64,000 nt of DNA from Grimontia marina. GTDB taxonomy: Bacteria > Pseudomonadota > Gammaproteobacteria > Enterobacterales > Vibrionaceae. The DNA lies in NCBI RefSeq assembly GCF_900060185.1, contig NZ_FIZY01000004.1, forward strand, positions 1 through 64,000. The letters are read 5' to 3'. Positions within the stretch are counted from its first letter, which is position 1; each line of letters begins with the position of its first letter. The notes beneath the pieces were generated by a model. It did not search any database, was not told the origin of the DNA, and saw only the letters and a list, made by a program, of their open reading frames with translations. Made by a program: the position numbers and the translations under genes. Below are positions 56,855-64,000 of the stretch, piece by piece.

Positions 56855-57553
56855 ATGAAAAAACACCTTATTGCTTCGTTAGTTGGTGCAGCCATTGCGC
56901 TGTCTTCACCGTTTGTTTCAGCCGCTACACCGGATTTCCCGCATCTGGAAACCATGGGAGTTGGTGAAGTTGTCGCCCAGCCGGACACCGCCACCGTGGA
57001 CGTTGCCGTCTCACTTACCCGCACGTCTGCCCAAGCTGCCAAAAAGGCATCTGATGATGCGGTGGCTACGCTTTTGGAACGATTGGAGAAAATGGGGATT
57101 GCGCGTAAAGATATCGAAAGCGCCAATCTTAACCTTCAGCCTCAGTACAGTTATCCGAAAAACAGCGAGCCAAAATTGAACGGCTACCGCGCCACACGAA
57201 ACGTGACGGTGACCGTGAGTGATCTGTCCCGGCTTAACCGTGTGCTGGATGGCGCATTGGCCGATGGCCTCAATCGCGTGAATGGCATCAGCTTTTCTTC
57301 GAGTAAAGAAGCTGAGCTCAAAGAAAAAGCGCGCATGGCAGCCATTGCCGATGCAAAAGCTAAAGCAGAGTCATTGGCAAAAGGCTTTGGTGAAACACTC
57401 GCAGGCGTTTGGGAAATCCGCTACATGACATCGACGCCGGTTCGCCCAACCATGATGCGAATGGCAGAGGCGTCCAGTGTTGCATCAAGCTACGATGACG
57501 CAGAAATCACTATCCGTGATCAGGTGGAAGTGGTTTATGCGTTAGGGGAATAA
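56855..57553 (+). CDS. SIMPL-domain periplasmic protein (YggE family)
   Basis: 232-residue protein with a Sec signal peptide (about 1-24, ending VSA-ATPD) and one SIMPL/DUF541 domain (about 30-230), including MGVGEVVAQPDTATVDVAVSL and YRATRNVTVTVSDLSRLNRVLD. E. coli YggE lowers oxidative stress by an unknown mechanism and is found near argO/argP and rpiA there too. It is probably transcribed on its own and shares a terminator with serA. Confidence 0.9.
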   Translation: MKKHLIASLVGAAIALSSPFVSAATPDFPHLETMGVGEVVAQPDTATVDVAVSLTRTSAQAAKKASDDAVATLLERLEKMGIARKDIESANLNLQPQYSYPKNSEPKLNGYRATRNVTVTVSDLSRLNRVLDGALADGLNRVNGISFSSSKEAELKEKARMAAIADAKAKAESLAKGFGETLAGVWEIRYMTSTPVRPTMMRMAEASSVASSYDDAEITIRDQVEVVYALGE

Positions 57554-57582
57554 ATGCCTGTCGTTAGCAAACCATAAATAGA

Positions 57583-57608
57583 AAAATGGCCGCTATTGCG
57601 GCCATTTT
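57583..57608. terminator. bidirectional terminator between the SIMPL gene and serA
   Basis: AAAATGGCCGC-TATT-GCGGCCATTTT, an 11-base perfect stem symmetric for both strands, between the convergent stops at 57553 and 57651. Confidence 0.88.
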
Positions 57609-57650
57609 CCTTTCTGGGATAGACATTTGTTAGGGGGAACAAATCGTCAA

Positions 57651-58880
57651 TCAATGGAGTATACGAGCGCGAAGGGTACCTTCGATCGCTTTGAGTTTCT
57701 CCAATGCTTTTTCAGAGTGCTCGGTTTCGACGTCGATCACAACGTAACCGTACTCGGAATTGGTTTGCAGGTACTGACCAGCAATGTTGATACTTTCTTC
57801 TGCGAAGATGGTATTGATTTTGGTCAGGATACCTGGCTTGTTCTGGTGAATGTGCAGCAGGCGCGACGTGCCAGTGTGCTCAGGCAACGATACTTCTGGG
57901 AAGTTCACAGAAGACAGGGTTGAACCATTGTCTGAGTACTTCACCATCTTACCAGCCACTTCGATGCCGATATTTTCCTGTGCTTCCTGAGTTGAACCAC
58001 CGATGTGTGGTGTCAGGATCACGTTATCAAACGCTTGCAGCGGAGAAGTAAATGGGTCGCTGTTGGTTTTCGGCTCTGTTGGGAATACGTCTACTGCCGC
58101 ACCGCCAATGTGACCGCTTTCCAATGCGCCACACAGCGCATCGATATCAACCACTGTACCGCGCGCGGCGTTGATGAAGATCGCGCCCGGCTTCATGCGC
58201 GCAAACTCTTCGCTACCCATCATGTCTTGGGTTGAGTCGGTTTCCGGCACGTGAAGGGTGATCACGTCACTCTTGTTCAGAAGCTCTGACATTGACGCCA
58301 CTTGCGTCGCATTACCCAGTGAAAGCTTGTTTTCAATGTCGTAGAAGAAAACACGCATACCCAGGTTTTCCGCCAGAATACCCAGTTGGGTACCGATGTG
58401 ACCGTAACCAATGATACCCAGGTTTTTGCCACGTGCTTCGAACGAACGGTCCGCTGACTTCATCCACTCACCGCGGTGAGCCATAGCGTTCTTCGCTGGA
58501 ATGCCACGAAGCAGAAGAAGAATCTCGCCAAGAACCAGTTCGGCAACACTACGGGTGTTTGAGAAAGGTGCGTTAAATACTGGGATACCGCGCTTCGCTG
58601 CCGCAGTCAGGTCAACCTGGTTGGTGCCAATACAGAAACAACCCACTGCTACCAGTTTTTGCGCTTTCGCAAACACTTTCTCAGTCAGTTGGGTGCGGGA
58701 ACGAATGCCCACGAAATGCGCGTCAGCAATTGCCGCTTCAAGCTCTTCACCGGCTAGAGAGCCTTTGTGATATTCAATATTGCTGTACCCTGCACCCTGA
58801 AGAACTTCCAGTGCAGTTGGGTGAACACCTTCAAGGAGAAGGATCTTTATTTTGTCTTTTTCAAGCGACACTTTAGCCAT
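57651..58880 (-). CDS. serA: D-3-phosphoglycerate dehydrogenase
   Basis: First step of serine synthesis. 409 residues (E. coli 410): substrate-binding segment, NAD Rossmann motif NLGIIGYGHIGTQLGILAE near 155, catalytic His in TPHIGGSTQEAQENIG near 292, and a C-terminal ACT domain (about 338-409) for serine feedback. I use the ATG at 58880 (MAKVSLEKDK). The frame is open 21 codons upstream without similarity. rpiA lies upstream on the same strand with its own terminator between. Confidence 0.98.
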   Translation of the reverse strand: MAKVSLEKDKIKILLLEGVHPTALEVLQGAGYSNIEYHKGSLAGEELEAAIADAHFVGIRSRTQLTEKVFAKAQKLVAVGCFCIGTNQVDLTAAAKRGIPVFNAPFSNTRSVAELVLGEILLLLRGIPAKNAMAHRGEWMKSADRSFEARGKNLGIIGYGHIGTQLGILAENLGMRVFFYDIENKLSLGNATQVASMSELLNKSDVITLHVPETDSTQDMMGSEEFARMKPGAIFINAARGTVVDIDALCGALESGHIGGAAVDVFPTEPKTNSDPFTSPLQAFDNVILTPHIGGSTQEAQENIGIEVAGKMVKYSDNGSTLSSVNFPEVSLPEHTGTSRLLHIHQNKPGILTKINTIFAEESINIAGQYLQTNSEYGYVVIDVETEHSEKALEKLKAIEGTLRARILH

Positions 58881-59040
58881 TGCAGTTCTCATCCTTAAAA
58901 AAAAACCTGTCGTTAAATTCGGTTTCCGTCTTCCAGACGTCAAAGGCCGCTTTTTGATAGGATTATGTCGGCCTTGTACAATTAGTGACTAAGGTAACAA
59001 AAATTTATTTGCATGGGTAAGAATATTACGTAATAAGTGC

Positions 59041-59068
59041 GAAAAAAAACGGCGCCATGAAGGCACCG
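59041..59068 (-). terminator. terminator of rpiA
   Basis: Minus-strand CGGTGCC-TTCAT-GGCGCCG hairpin (one G-T pair) followed by eight T residues, about 85 bases past the rpiA stop and upstream of serA. Confidence 0.85.
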
Positions 59069-59153
59069 CTAACTTATTGAGTTACTTATACGCAAACGTT
59101 TGGCTTTTGCTTCAAAAAAACTGAAGTGTTAACCCATTAACGCTTAACTGTTT

Positions 59154-59807
59154 TTAGCTTTTTACTACACCGTTTGCAGTACCTTCCAGCACTACATCTG
59201 CGCCACGGTTTGCAAACAGGCCAACAGTCACTACGCCCGCAATCGCGTTGATCTTGTCTTCCAGTTCTTTGGCATTGGTGATTTGCAGGTTGTGCACGTC
59301 CAGAATCACGTTGCCATTATCGGTGATACAACCTTCGCGGTAGCAAGGATCGCCGCCCAGTTTAACCAGTTCACGCGCCACGTAAGAACGCGCCATTGGG
59401 ATCACTTCCACTGGCAGAGGGAATTGACCCATCACATCCACTTTCTTGCTGTCGTCGATGATACAGATAAATTTCTCGGAGATCGCCGCCACGATTTTTT
59501 CTCGCGTCAGTGCAGCACCACCGCCTTTGATCATTTCGTTGTTTGGATTTATCTCATCCGCACCATCAACATAAATGTCCAGACTCGCCACTTCGTTTGC
59601 ATCAAAGACCGGAATGCCAATCTTCTCCAGACGCTCGGTAGATGCAACTGAACTCGACACTGCACCTTTGATTTGCTCTTTCATGGTTTCGAGGGCATCG
59701 ATGAAGTGATTAACGGTGGATCCAGTGCCAACACCAACGATGCTGCCTTTGGTCACGTATTCCAACGCAGCCCAACCAGCCGCTTTTTTCATTTCATCCT
59801 GAGTCAT
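59154..59807 (-). CDS. rpiA: ribose-5-phosphate isomerase A
   Basis: Interconverts ribose 5-phosphate and ribulose 5-phosphate in the pentose phosphate pathway. 217 residues (E. coli 219): [16 protein letters not shown] near 24, [26 protein letters not shown] near 80 with the catalytic Asp/Lys/Glu set, and [19 protein letters not shown] near 120. A GAGGATCTC ribosome binding site precedes the ATG. Between fau and serA, as in E. coli. Confidence 0.98.
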   Translation of the reverse strand: MTQDEMKKAAGWAALEYVTKGSIVGVGTGSTVNHFIDALETMKEQIKGAVSSSVASTERLEKIGIPVFDANEVASLDIYVDGADEINPNNEMIKGGGAALTREKIVAAISEKFICIIDDSKKVDVMGQFPLPVEVIPMARSYVARELVKLGGDPCYREGCITDNGNVILDVHNLQITNAKELEDKINAIAGVVTVGLFANRGADVVLEGTANGVVKS

Positions 59808-59891
59808 GAGGATCTCCTGGGTAAATAGGGGTAATTCGCGACGCCGATTATACAGATCTGATTTTGGAGCGGGCAGATTTTTATAAACGCA

Positions 59892-59910
59892 GATCCCGTT
59901 ATTCGGGATC
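59892..59910 (-). terminator. probable terminator of 6S RNA-fau transcript
   Basis: GATCCCG-TTATT-CGGGATC stem, 14 bases past the fau stop, with only a weak, delayed T-run on the minus strand. Confidence 0.5.
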
Positions 59911-59923
59911 GATACAGATCAGG

Positions 59924-60526
59924 TTAGATCGCCCACTTCCAATGCCTAGATGGCGTCAAAATCTCTGGTAAAGGCACATCCCACGCTTCAACAGGAAGGT
60001 CATCAACCTGCTGGCAATCATGAGCGATACCAACGGGTTTTGCTCCCCGTCCTGATTCATACCAAGGTGCCAGTGTGCGATCGTAATACCCGCCGCCCAT
60101 ACCCAGGCGCTGCCCGCTTTTATCGAACGCCACAAGCGGTGTACAAATCGCATCAAGTTGCTGTGCAGGCAATACATCAAGCACGCTAAGCTTCGGCTCT
60201 AGAATACCGTAGCGGTTTGGTACCAAGGTGGACTTAGGATGATAGTGCAGGAACAGCAAATGCCCTTTGCTGAAAGGATGAATCACCGGCAAATAAACAT
60301 CTTTCCCCTCTCGCCAGCAATGCTCAATCAGAGGCTGGGTATCCAGCTCACCATCTACTGACAAATAAAGCGCAATTCGCTGAGCGTTGAGGATGCTGTC
60401 AGCTTGCTGAAAATGGGAAGAAAGGTTTGTCGCCGCATGACGCTGCTCGTCATCGGTCAGGGATTGCCTTTTGGCTCGGGTCGCTTTTCGCAGTTCATTG
60501 CGAAGAGAAGAAGTGTTCGCTTGCAT
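59924..60526 (-). CDS. fau: 5-formyltetrahydrofolate cyclo-ligase family protein
   Basis: Converts 5-formyl-THF to methenyl-THF and is linked to antifolate tolerance and persister formation (YgfA in E. coli). 200 residues: ALYLSVDGELDTQPLIEHCW near 47, VYLPVIHPFSKG near 74, and the ATP/metal motif FDKSGQRLGMGGGYYDRTL near 132. I place the start at the ATG at 60526, preceded by AAGGAC; the open codons further upstream lie in the 6S RNA. Downstream of the 6S RNA gene on the same strand, as in E. coli, so it is probably cotranscribed. Confidence 0.93.
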   Translation of the reverse strand: MQANTSSLRNELRKATRAKRQSLTDDEQRHAATNLSSHFQQADSILNAQRIALYLSVDGELDTQPLIEHCWREGKDVYLPVIHPFSKGHLLFLHYHPKSTLVPNRYGILEPKLSVLDVLPAQQLDAICTPLVAFDKSGQRLGMGGGYYDRTLAPWYESGRGAKPVGIAHDCQQVDDLPVEAWDVPLPEILTPSRHWKWAI

Positions 60527-60555
60527 CGGCTGTCCTTGCCGCAAAGCTAATGGGG

Positions 60556-60738
60556 ATTGGCCCCGGAGTGCCGTTGGGATCTTTTGCCCTTGAACCCTGC
60601 GGTTCAAGGCGGATGAGAAGAACATACCGTAGGCTTCTCGGTACAAGCCGAGCCTGCTCAAAAGCATGTAACATCCCACCCTTAGATGTGCTTATCGGCT
60701 CAGGGACGCGGATCCGCTGACGCACACTCCAGGGTCAA
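60556..60738 (-). ncRNA. ssrS: 6S RNA
   Basis: Regulatory RNA that mimics an open promoter and sequesters sigma-70 RNA polymerase in stationary phase. About 183 bases on the minus strand. The closing stem pairs CCCTGGAGTG at the 5' end with CACTCCGGGG at the 3' end. The conserved internal segments CCCTGAGCCGATAAG, GCTCGG...CCGAG and CCTTGAACC...GGTTCAAGG are present. Location between zapA and fau matches E. coli. The exact ends are estimated. Confidence 0.92.
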
Positions 60739-60753
60739 ACTGGTTCGGAAGGC

Positions 60754-61065
60754 TTACGCTTCCTTCGACGCGCTGTATTTTAACAACGCCTCTTCAATCG
60801 TTTGCTGCAACAGCACAATGCGCTGTTCCATATCATTCTTATCGTCGGTGTTTTGCTGTCTTTCTGCACGCAATTCGTAGCAGATATTCAGGGCCGCGAT
60901 AGTGAGCAGTTGCTCTGTATTCGTTACTTTAGTGCGCTCAGACAATTCGTGCAACCGTTGATCAAAGTCGTCTGCCGCTTCTTTCAGCGCTTGTTCCTGA
61001 CCTGCCGGACAGTTAACACGCATTATTTTGCCAAGGATCTGAATTTCAACAGCTTGCGTAGTCAT
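60754..61065 (-). CDS. zapA: cell division protein ZapA
   Basis: Cytoplasmic Z-ring-associated protein that bundles FtsZ filaments. 103 residues (E. coli 109): globular N-terminus ([19 protein letters not shown]) and a C-terminal coiled coil (about 50-95, with [18 protein letters not shown]). Next to 6S RNA and divergent from ygfB, the standard arrangement. Confidence 0.96.
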   Translation of the reverse strand: MTTQAVEIQILGKIMRVNCPAGQEQALKEAADDFDQRLHELSERTKVTNTEQLLTIAALNICYELRAERQQNTDDKNDMEQRIVLLQQTIEEALLKYSASKEA

Positions 61066-61337
61066 ATTCTTTTCTGAGCTCCCTTCAAAGCGCGGTGTCG
61101 CACCCTGACGTCACGGGCGCAAACTATAGAAAATGGCAGATTAAACTTCAAGTCTATCCTATCGTGTATTGTCTCTCGACGGACTAAGCAGACGAAAAGT
61201 CGTCAATGTGATGAAAATCAGAGCTATCGTGAACCTGATTCTCGCTTTTGCTTTCTTCTATCGTGAAGAGAGGTTCAGTGACTTAGGACTAACTGGTAGT
61301 ATACGGACAAGACAATTTCGGTACCCAAGGTGACCCC

Positions 61338-61907
61338 GTGACCCAAGTAACTTTACCTGAATACAGCAACATGGTTTCCACGCTTCGTGCTGACTCTCTG
61401 GCCGTAACGCCAGCAGAAATGCATGGCCTTCTGGCGGGAATGTTGTGCGGTGGACTAGACCCTGAGCTGGGTAACTGGATGCCGATGCTTTATGACTACA
61501 CCAATGATGGTGCAGGCTGGCCACATGAGTCGAAAACACTGGCGGCAACCAGCGTTAGTCTGGCGAGCCAGCAACTCACTGGTGGTCAGATGGATTTCGA
61601 AGTGCTGTTGCCGGATGAAAATGAATCCTTGCTTGATCGCGGTGATGCGCTGTCTGAGTGGGTAAGTGCTTTTATCGCAGGTATTGGTTTAGTCGGTATC
61701 ACTGCAGGCAAACTGTCTGATGACTCGAAAGAGGTACTGGCAGACCTGACGGAAATTGCACAGCTTGGCATTGATGAGGACGACGATATGGAAGAGCAGG
61801 CATTGCTTTTCGAACAAGTCATCGAGCACGTCCGCGTCTGCGCAATGACGCTTCATGCCGAGCTTGGCATCAAGCCACAGACTGAAGAAAAACCAACCCT
61901 CCACTAA
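61338..61907 (+). CDS. ygfB: YgfB/UPF0149 family protein
   Basis: 189-residue helical protein of unknown biochemical role. In Pseudomonas a homologue modulates ampDh3 expression and beta-lactam resistance, but this is not established here. Family blocks: TPAEMHGLLAGMLCGG at about 27-42 and ALSEWVSAFIAGIGLVG near 102. GTG start at 61338 with AAGGTG seven bases before it. It lies upstream of ubiH, 27 bases away, as in E. coli (ygfB-pepP-ubiH-ubiI), but pepP is absent between them here. Confidence 0.93.
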   Translation: MTQVTLPEYSNMVSTLRADSLAVTPAEMHGLLAGMLCGGLDPELGNWMPMLYDYTNDGAGWPHESKTLAATSVSLASQQLTGGQMDFEVLLPDENESLLDRGDALSEWVSAFIAGIGLVGITAGKLSDDSKEVLADLTEIAQLGIDEDDDMEEQALLFEQVIEHVRVCAMTLHAELGIKPQTEEKPTLH

Positions 61908-61934
61908 CAGATCACTGTCGGAGACTGACGCAGA

Positions 61935-63137
61935 ATGGATGCTGAGCCATCAACACAAAATTTTGATGTCGTCATTGCCGGTGGCGCAATGGCAGGTGCC
62001 ACTTTGGCATTGGCCATTGAGCAACTAACACAGGCAGGCTTGTCCGTAGCGGTCGTGGAAGCCGCCATTCCGGACAACAGCCACCCAGGTTATGATGCCC
62101 GAAGCATTGCCCTTTCCTATGGCAGTTGCCAGTTGCTCGATAACATCGGCGTGTGGAAAACCTTATCGCCATTTGCCACCCCAATCAGCAAAATCCATGT
62201 CTCCGACCGCGGCCACTTTGGCCTGACCGAGATGAATGCCCATGAAGAAGGTCTGGATTACCTCGGCAATGTGATTGAGCTTGCCGACGCTGGGCGCATT
62301 TTTCACCAAGCATTGGGTAAAGCCAAAAACATCACCTTGTTTTGCCCGGCTTTTGTCACTGATATCAAACGTGAAGTCGACAGCGTCACTTTGACGCTCA
62401 ATCATGGAAAAGCGCTGACAGCCAAGCTGGTTGTTGCCGCAGACGGCGCGCTATCATCTTGCTGCGATTTGGTGGGGATTGAACGCCATGAGCATGACTT
62501 TGAACAGATTGCGCTGATAGCGAATGTCACCACAGAACTTGCGCATCAAGGCCGTGCCTTCGAACGTTTTACCGAGACCGGCCCTGTCGCCTTATTGCCT
62601 ATGTCTGAAGGCAGAAGCTCGCTGGTATGGTGCGTCAAACCTCACGAAGCGCCGGCTATGCTGTCGATGTCTGACGACGAGTTCGCACAAGCACTGCAAC
62701 AGGCTTTCGGATGGCGCTTGGGAAGACTACTGCATGTTGGTCAGCGTGGCAGCTATCCGTTGATTCTGCGTCAGGCAACCCGTCTTATCAGTCACCGCTT
62801 TGCCGCAGTCGGGAATGCGGCACAAACGCTTCACCCCATTGCCGGACAAGGCTTTAACCTTGGCCTTCGCGATGTGGTATCGCTGGCTGAAGAAATCGCC
62901 AAAGCGCACGTTGATGGCAAAGATTGTGGTCAAATACCTGTGCTTCAATCATACCTCGCACGACGCGAACCAGACCGCGATACGACAGTTGCCATGACAT
63001 CAGGTTTGGTTCACGGCTTCTCCAACACCACAGCACCACTGATTCTGGGACGAAACCTGGGGCTGGCAGCGATGTCGGTCTTTAGCGAATTGAAAGCACC
63101 ATTGCTGCAACGTGCAATGGGCTTGGTAGAACGATAA
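61935..63137 (+). CDS. ubiH: 2-octaprenyl-6-methoxyphenol hydroxylase UbiH
   Basis: FAD-dependent monooxygenase of ubiquinone biosynthesis, acting at the C1 hydroxylation step in the soluble Ubi complex. 400 residues with the FAD-binding motif VIAGGAMAGATLALA near 12, the conserved VVAADGALSSCCDLVG near 166 and the second FAD motif HRFAAVGNAAQTLHPIAGQGFNLGLRD near 284. Its stop overlaps the ATG of ubiI by one base (TAATG), indicating coupling. Confidence 0.96.
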   Translation: MDAEPSTQNFDVVIAGGAMAGATLALAIEQLTQAGLSVAVVEAAIPDNSHPGYDARSIALSYGSCQLLDNIGVWKTLSPFATPISKIHVSDRGHFGLTEMNAHEEGLDYLGNVIELADAGRIFHQALGKAKNITLFCPAFVTDIKREVDSVTLTLNHGKALTAKLVVAADGALSSCCDLVGIERHEHDFEQIALIANVTTELAHQGRAFERFTETGPVALLPMSEGRSSLVWCVKPHEAPAMLSMSDDEFAQALQQAFGWRLGRLLHVGQRGSYPLILRQATRLISHRFAAVGNAAQTLHPIAGQGFNLGLRDVVSLAEEIAKAHVDGKDCGQIPVLQSYLARREPDRDTTVAMTSGLVHGFSNTTAPLILGRNLGLAAMSVFSELKAPLLQRAMGLVER

Positions 63138-64000
63138 TGAAAATGACAAATGTAGACATCGCCATTATCGGCGGTGGCATGGTTGGCCTGACACTCGCTG
63201 CTGCACTGGCAGACAGCGATCTTCGCATCGCGATCATCGAAGGCAAAATGCCGGAGCCAGAACTCGCTCCCTTGCCCGACCTTCGTGTGTCTGCGTTGAG
63301 CCGCGCCAGTGAGCGTATTCTGAAAAACGTCGGCGCGTGGGAAGGCATTCAATCCCGACGCTCAAGTCCATATCAAAAAATGTCGGTATGGGAACAAGAC
63401 AGCTTCGCCGCGATTGATTTTGATGCGATGGACTTGGGTCAACCCAACCTCGGTTATATCGTTGAAAACCGCGTTATTCAGCTGGCACTGTTTGAGCGCG
63501 TAAAGCAGCAACAGAACGTCACCCTATTCTGCCCAGACCGCTGCGCCAACATGATGTTTGGTGAGACAGAAGCCTGGCTAACCCTCGAATCGGGCAGCGC
63601 CATTACCGCGAAACTCGTGGTCGGCGCTGACGGCGCGAACTCCTGGGTACGCAACCAGCTATCGATCCCATTAACCCATTGGGATTATGGACATAGTGCA
63701 CTGGTCGCCAATATCCGGACCGAAGAGCCACATGATGGTGTCGCACGCCAGATTTTCACCCCGGATGGTCCGCTGGCTTTCCTGCCACTGTCTGATCCGA
63801 ACCTAAGTTCGATCGTTTGGTCGCAATCACCGGAAAATGCCGATGCACGTTGCTCCATGCCTGAAGGTGAGTTCAACAAAGCACTAAGCGCTGCTTTCGA
63901 TCTTCGTCTTGGCCTTTGCTCGGTTGAAGGTGAACGTGCGGCCTTTCCACTGAAAATGCGCTACGCGAGAGATTTCGTGGTCGAGCGCGTTGCCCTAATT
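63137..64000 (+). CDS. ubiI: UbiI (VisC) FAD-dependent hydroxylase, truncated by window end
   Basis: Second ubiquinone hydroxylase, acting at C5 of the ring. The first 288 codons are present and the frame runs off the right edge. Visible features: FAD motif DIAIIGGGMVGLTLA near 7, LRVSALSRASERIL near 50, and VVGADGANSWVRNQL near 160, the DG motif. The ATG overlaps the ubiH stop. Order ubiH-ubiI matches E. coli. Confidence 0.95.
   Translation, partial: MKMTNVDIAIIGGGMVGLTLAAALADSDLRIAIIEGKMPEPELAPLPDLRVSALSRASERILKNVGAWEGIQSRRSSPYQKMSVWEQDSFAAIDFDAMDLGQPNLGYIVENRVIQLALFERVKQQQNVTLFCPDRCANMMFGETEAWLTLESGSAITAKLVVGADGANSWVRNQLSIPLTHWDYGHSALVANIRTEEPHDGVARQIFTPDGPLAFLPLSDPNLSSIVWSQSPENADARCSMPEGEFNKALSAAFDLRLGLCSVEGERAAFPLKMRYARDFVVERVALI

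Noticed and set aside
60427-60725. Open frames on both strands over 60427-60725
   Set aside because: They run through the 6S RNA gene and the fau start; the conserved 6S structure explains the sequence.
1-64000. CRISPR arrays, prophage, integron or transposase genes
   Set aside because: No regularly spaced repeats and no integrase, transposase or phage structural proteins seen on either strand.

Overview
The window is a mostly core-genome segment of a gammaproteobacterium, almost certainly of the family Vibrionaceae. The evidence is the gene order (clpB-pgeF-rluD/bamD-raiA-pheA/tyrA-aroF; rpsP-rimM-trmD-rplS/ffh; gshA-M16 peptidase-yqaA; oadGAB; tRNA-Arg/Ser array-csrA-alaS-recX-recA-pncC/mutS/rpoS-nlpD-pcm-surE-truD-ispFD-ftsB; serA-rpiA-fau-6S RNA-zapA/ygfB-ubiH-ubiI) and protein sequences close to Vibrio and E. 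coli orthologues. The genus cannot be fixed from the sequence alone. An Enterovibrio/Grimontia/Photobacterium-type lineage is possible, because luxS and lysC are missing from the positions they hold in Vibrio cholerae.

Layout. 1-550: upstream edge of an rRNA operon on the minus strand, with P1, P2 and a boxA leader; its 16S gene lies outside the window. 554-5882: clpB with a sigma-32-type promoter, pgeF, rluD and divergent bamD. 6164-10740: CRP-linked raiA, then aromatic amino acid biosynthesis: pheA with a leader-peptide attenuator, and the convergent aroF-tyrA operon with a TyrR box. 10761-14308: a more variable stretch with a palindromic repeat, a DUF2799 lipoprotein, an HdeD-like membrane protein, yjjG and an orphan GH43 lipoprotein. 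14392-20567: ribosomal protein/tRNA modification operon, ffh, ypjD and corB. 20734-29000: accessory block with a soluble double-PAS chemoreceptor, a glucose/mannose-type ABC importer with its LacI regulator, a small ORF, an SLT lipoprotein and a second palindromic repeat. 29011-38794: gshA, an M16 peptidase, yqaA/yqaB/oxidoreductase, and the sodium-pumping oxaloacetate decarboxylase oadGAB. 39231-39908: six tRNA genes. 40186-54435: csrA, alaS, recX-recA, pncC, mutS and the rpoS/isoprenoid/ftsB block. 54636-64000: argO-ybaK/argP, a SIMPL protein, rpiA and serA, 6S RNA-fau, zapA, ygfB, ubiH and the start of ubiI.

How the parts fit. Most genes serve growth and stress housekeeping: heat shock (clpB), stationary phase (raiA, rpoS, 6S RNA), SOS and mismatch repair (recA, mutS), translation, cell division (ftsB, zapA) and ubiquinone synthesis. 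The accessory material is sugar acquisition (ABC importer, GH43). No phage, integron, CRISPR array, transposase or defence system was seen. The most notable non-genic signals are four palindromic intergenic repeats of miniature-element type, one forming the tyrA stop codon, and a tRNA-Arg gene whose two acceptor halves come from different paralogues. No convincing wholly new biological system was identified.
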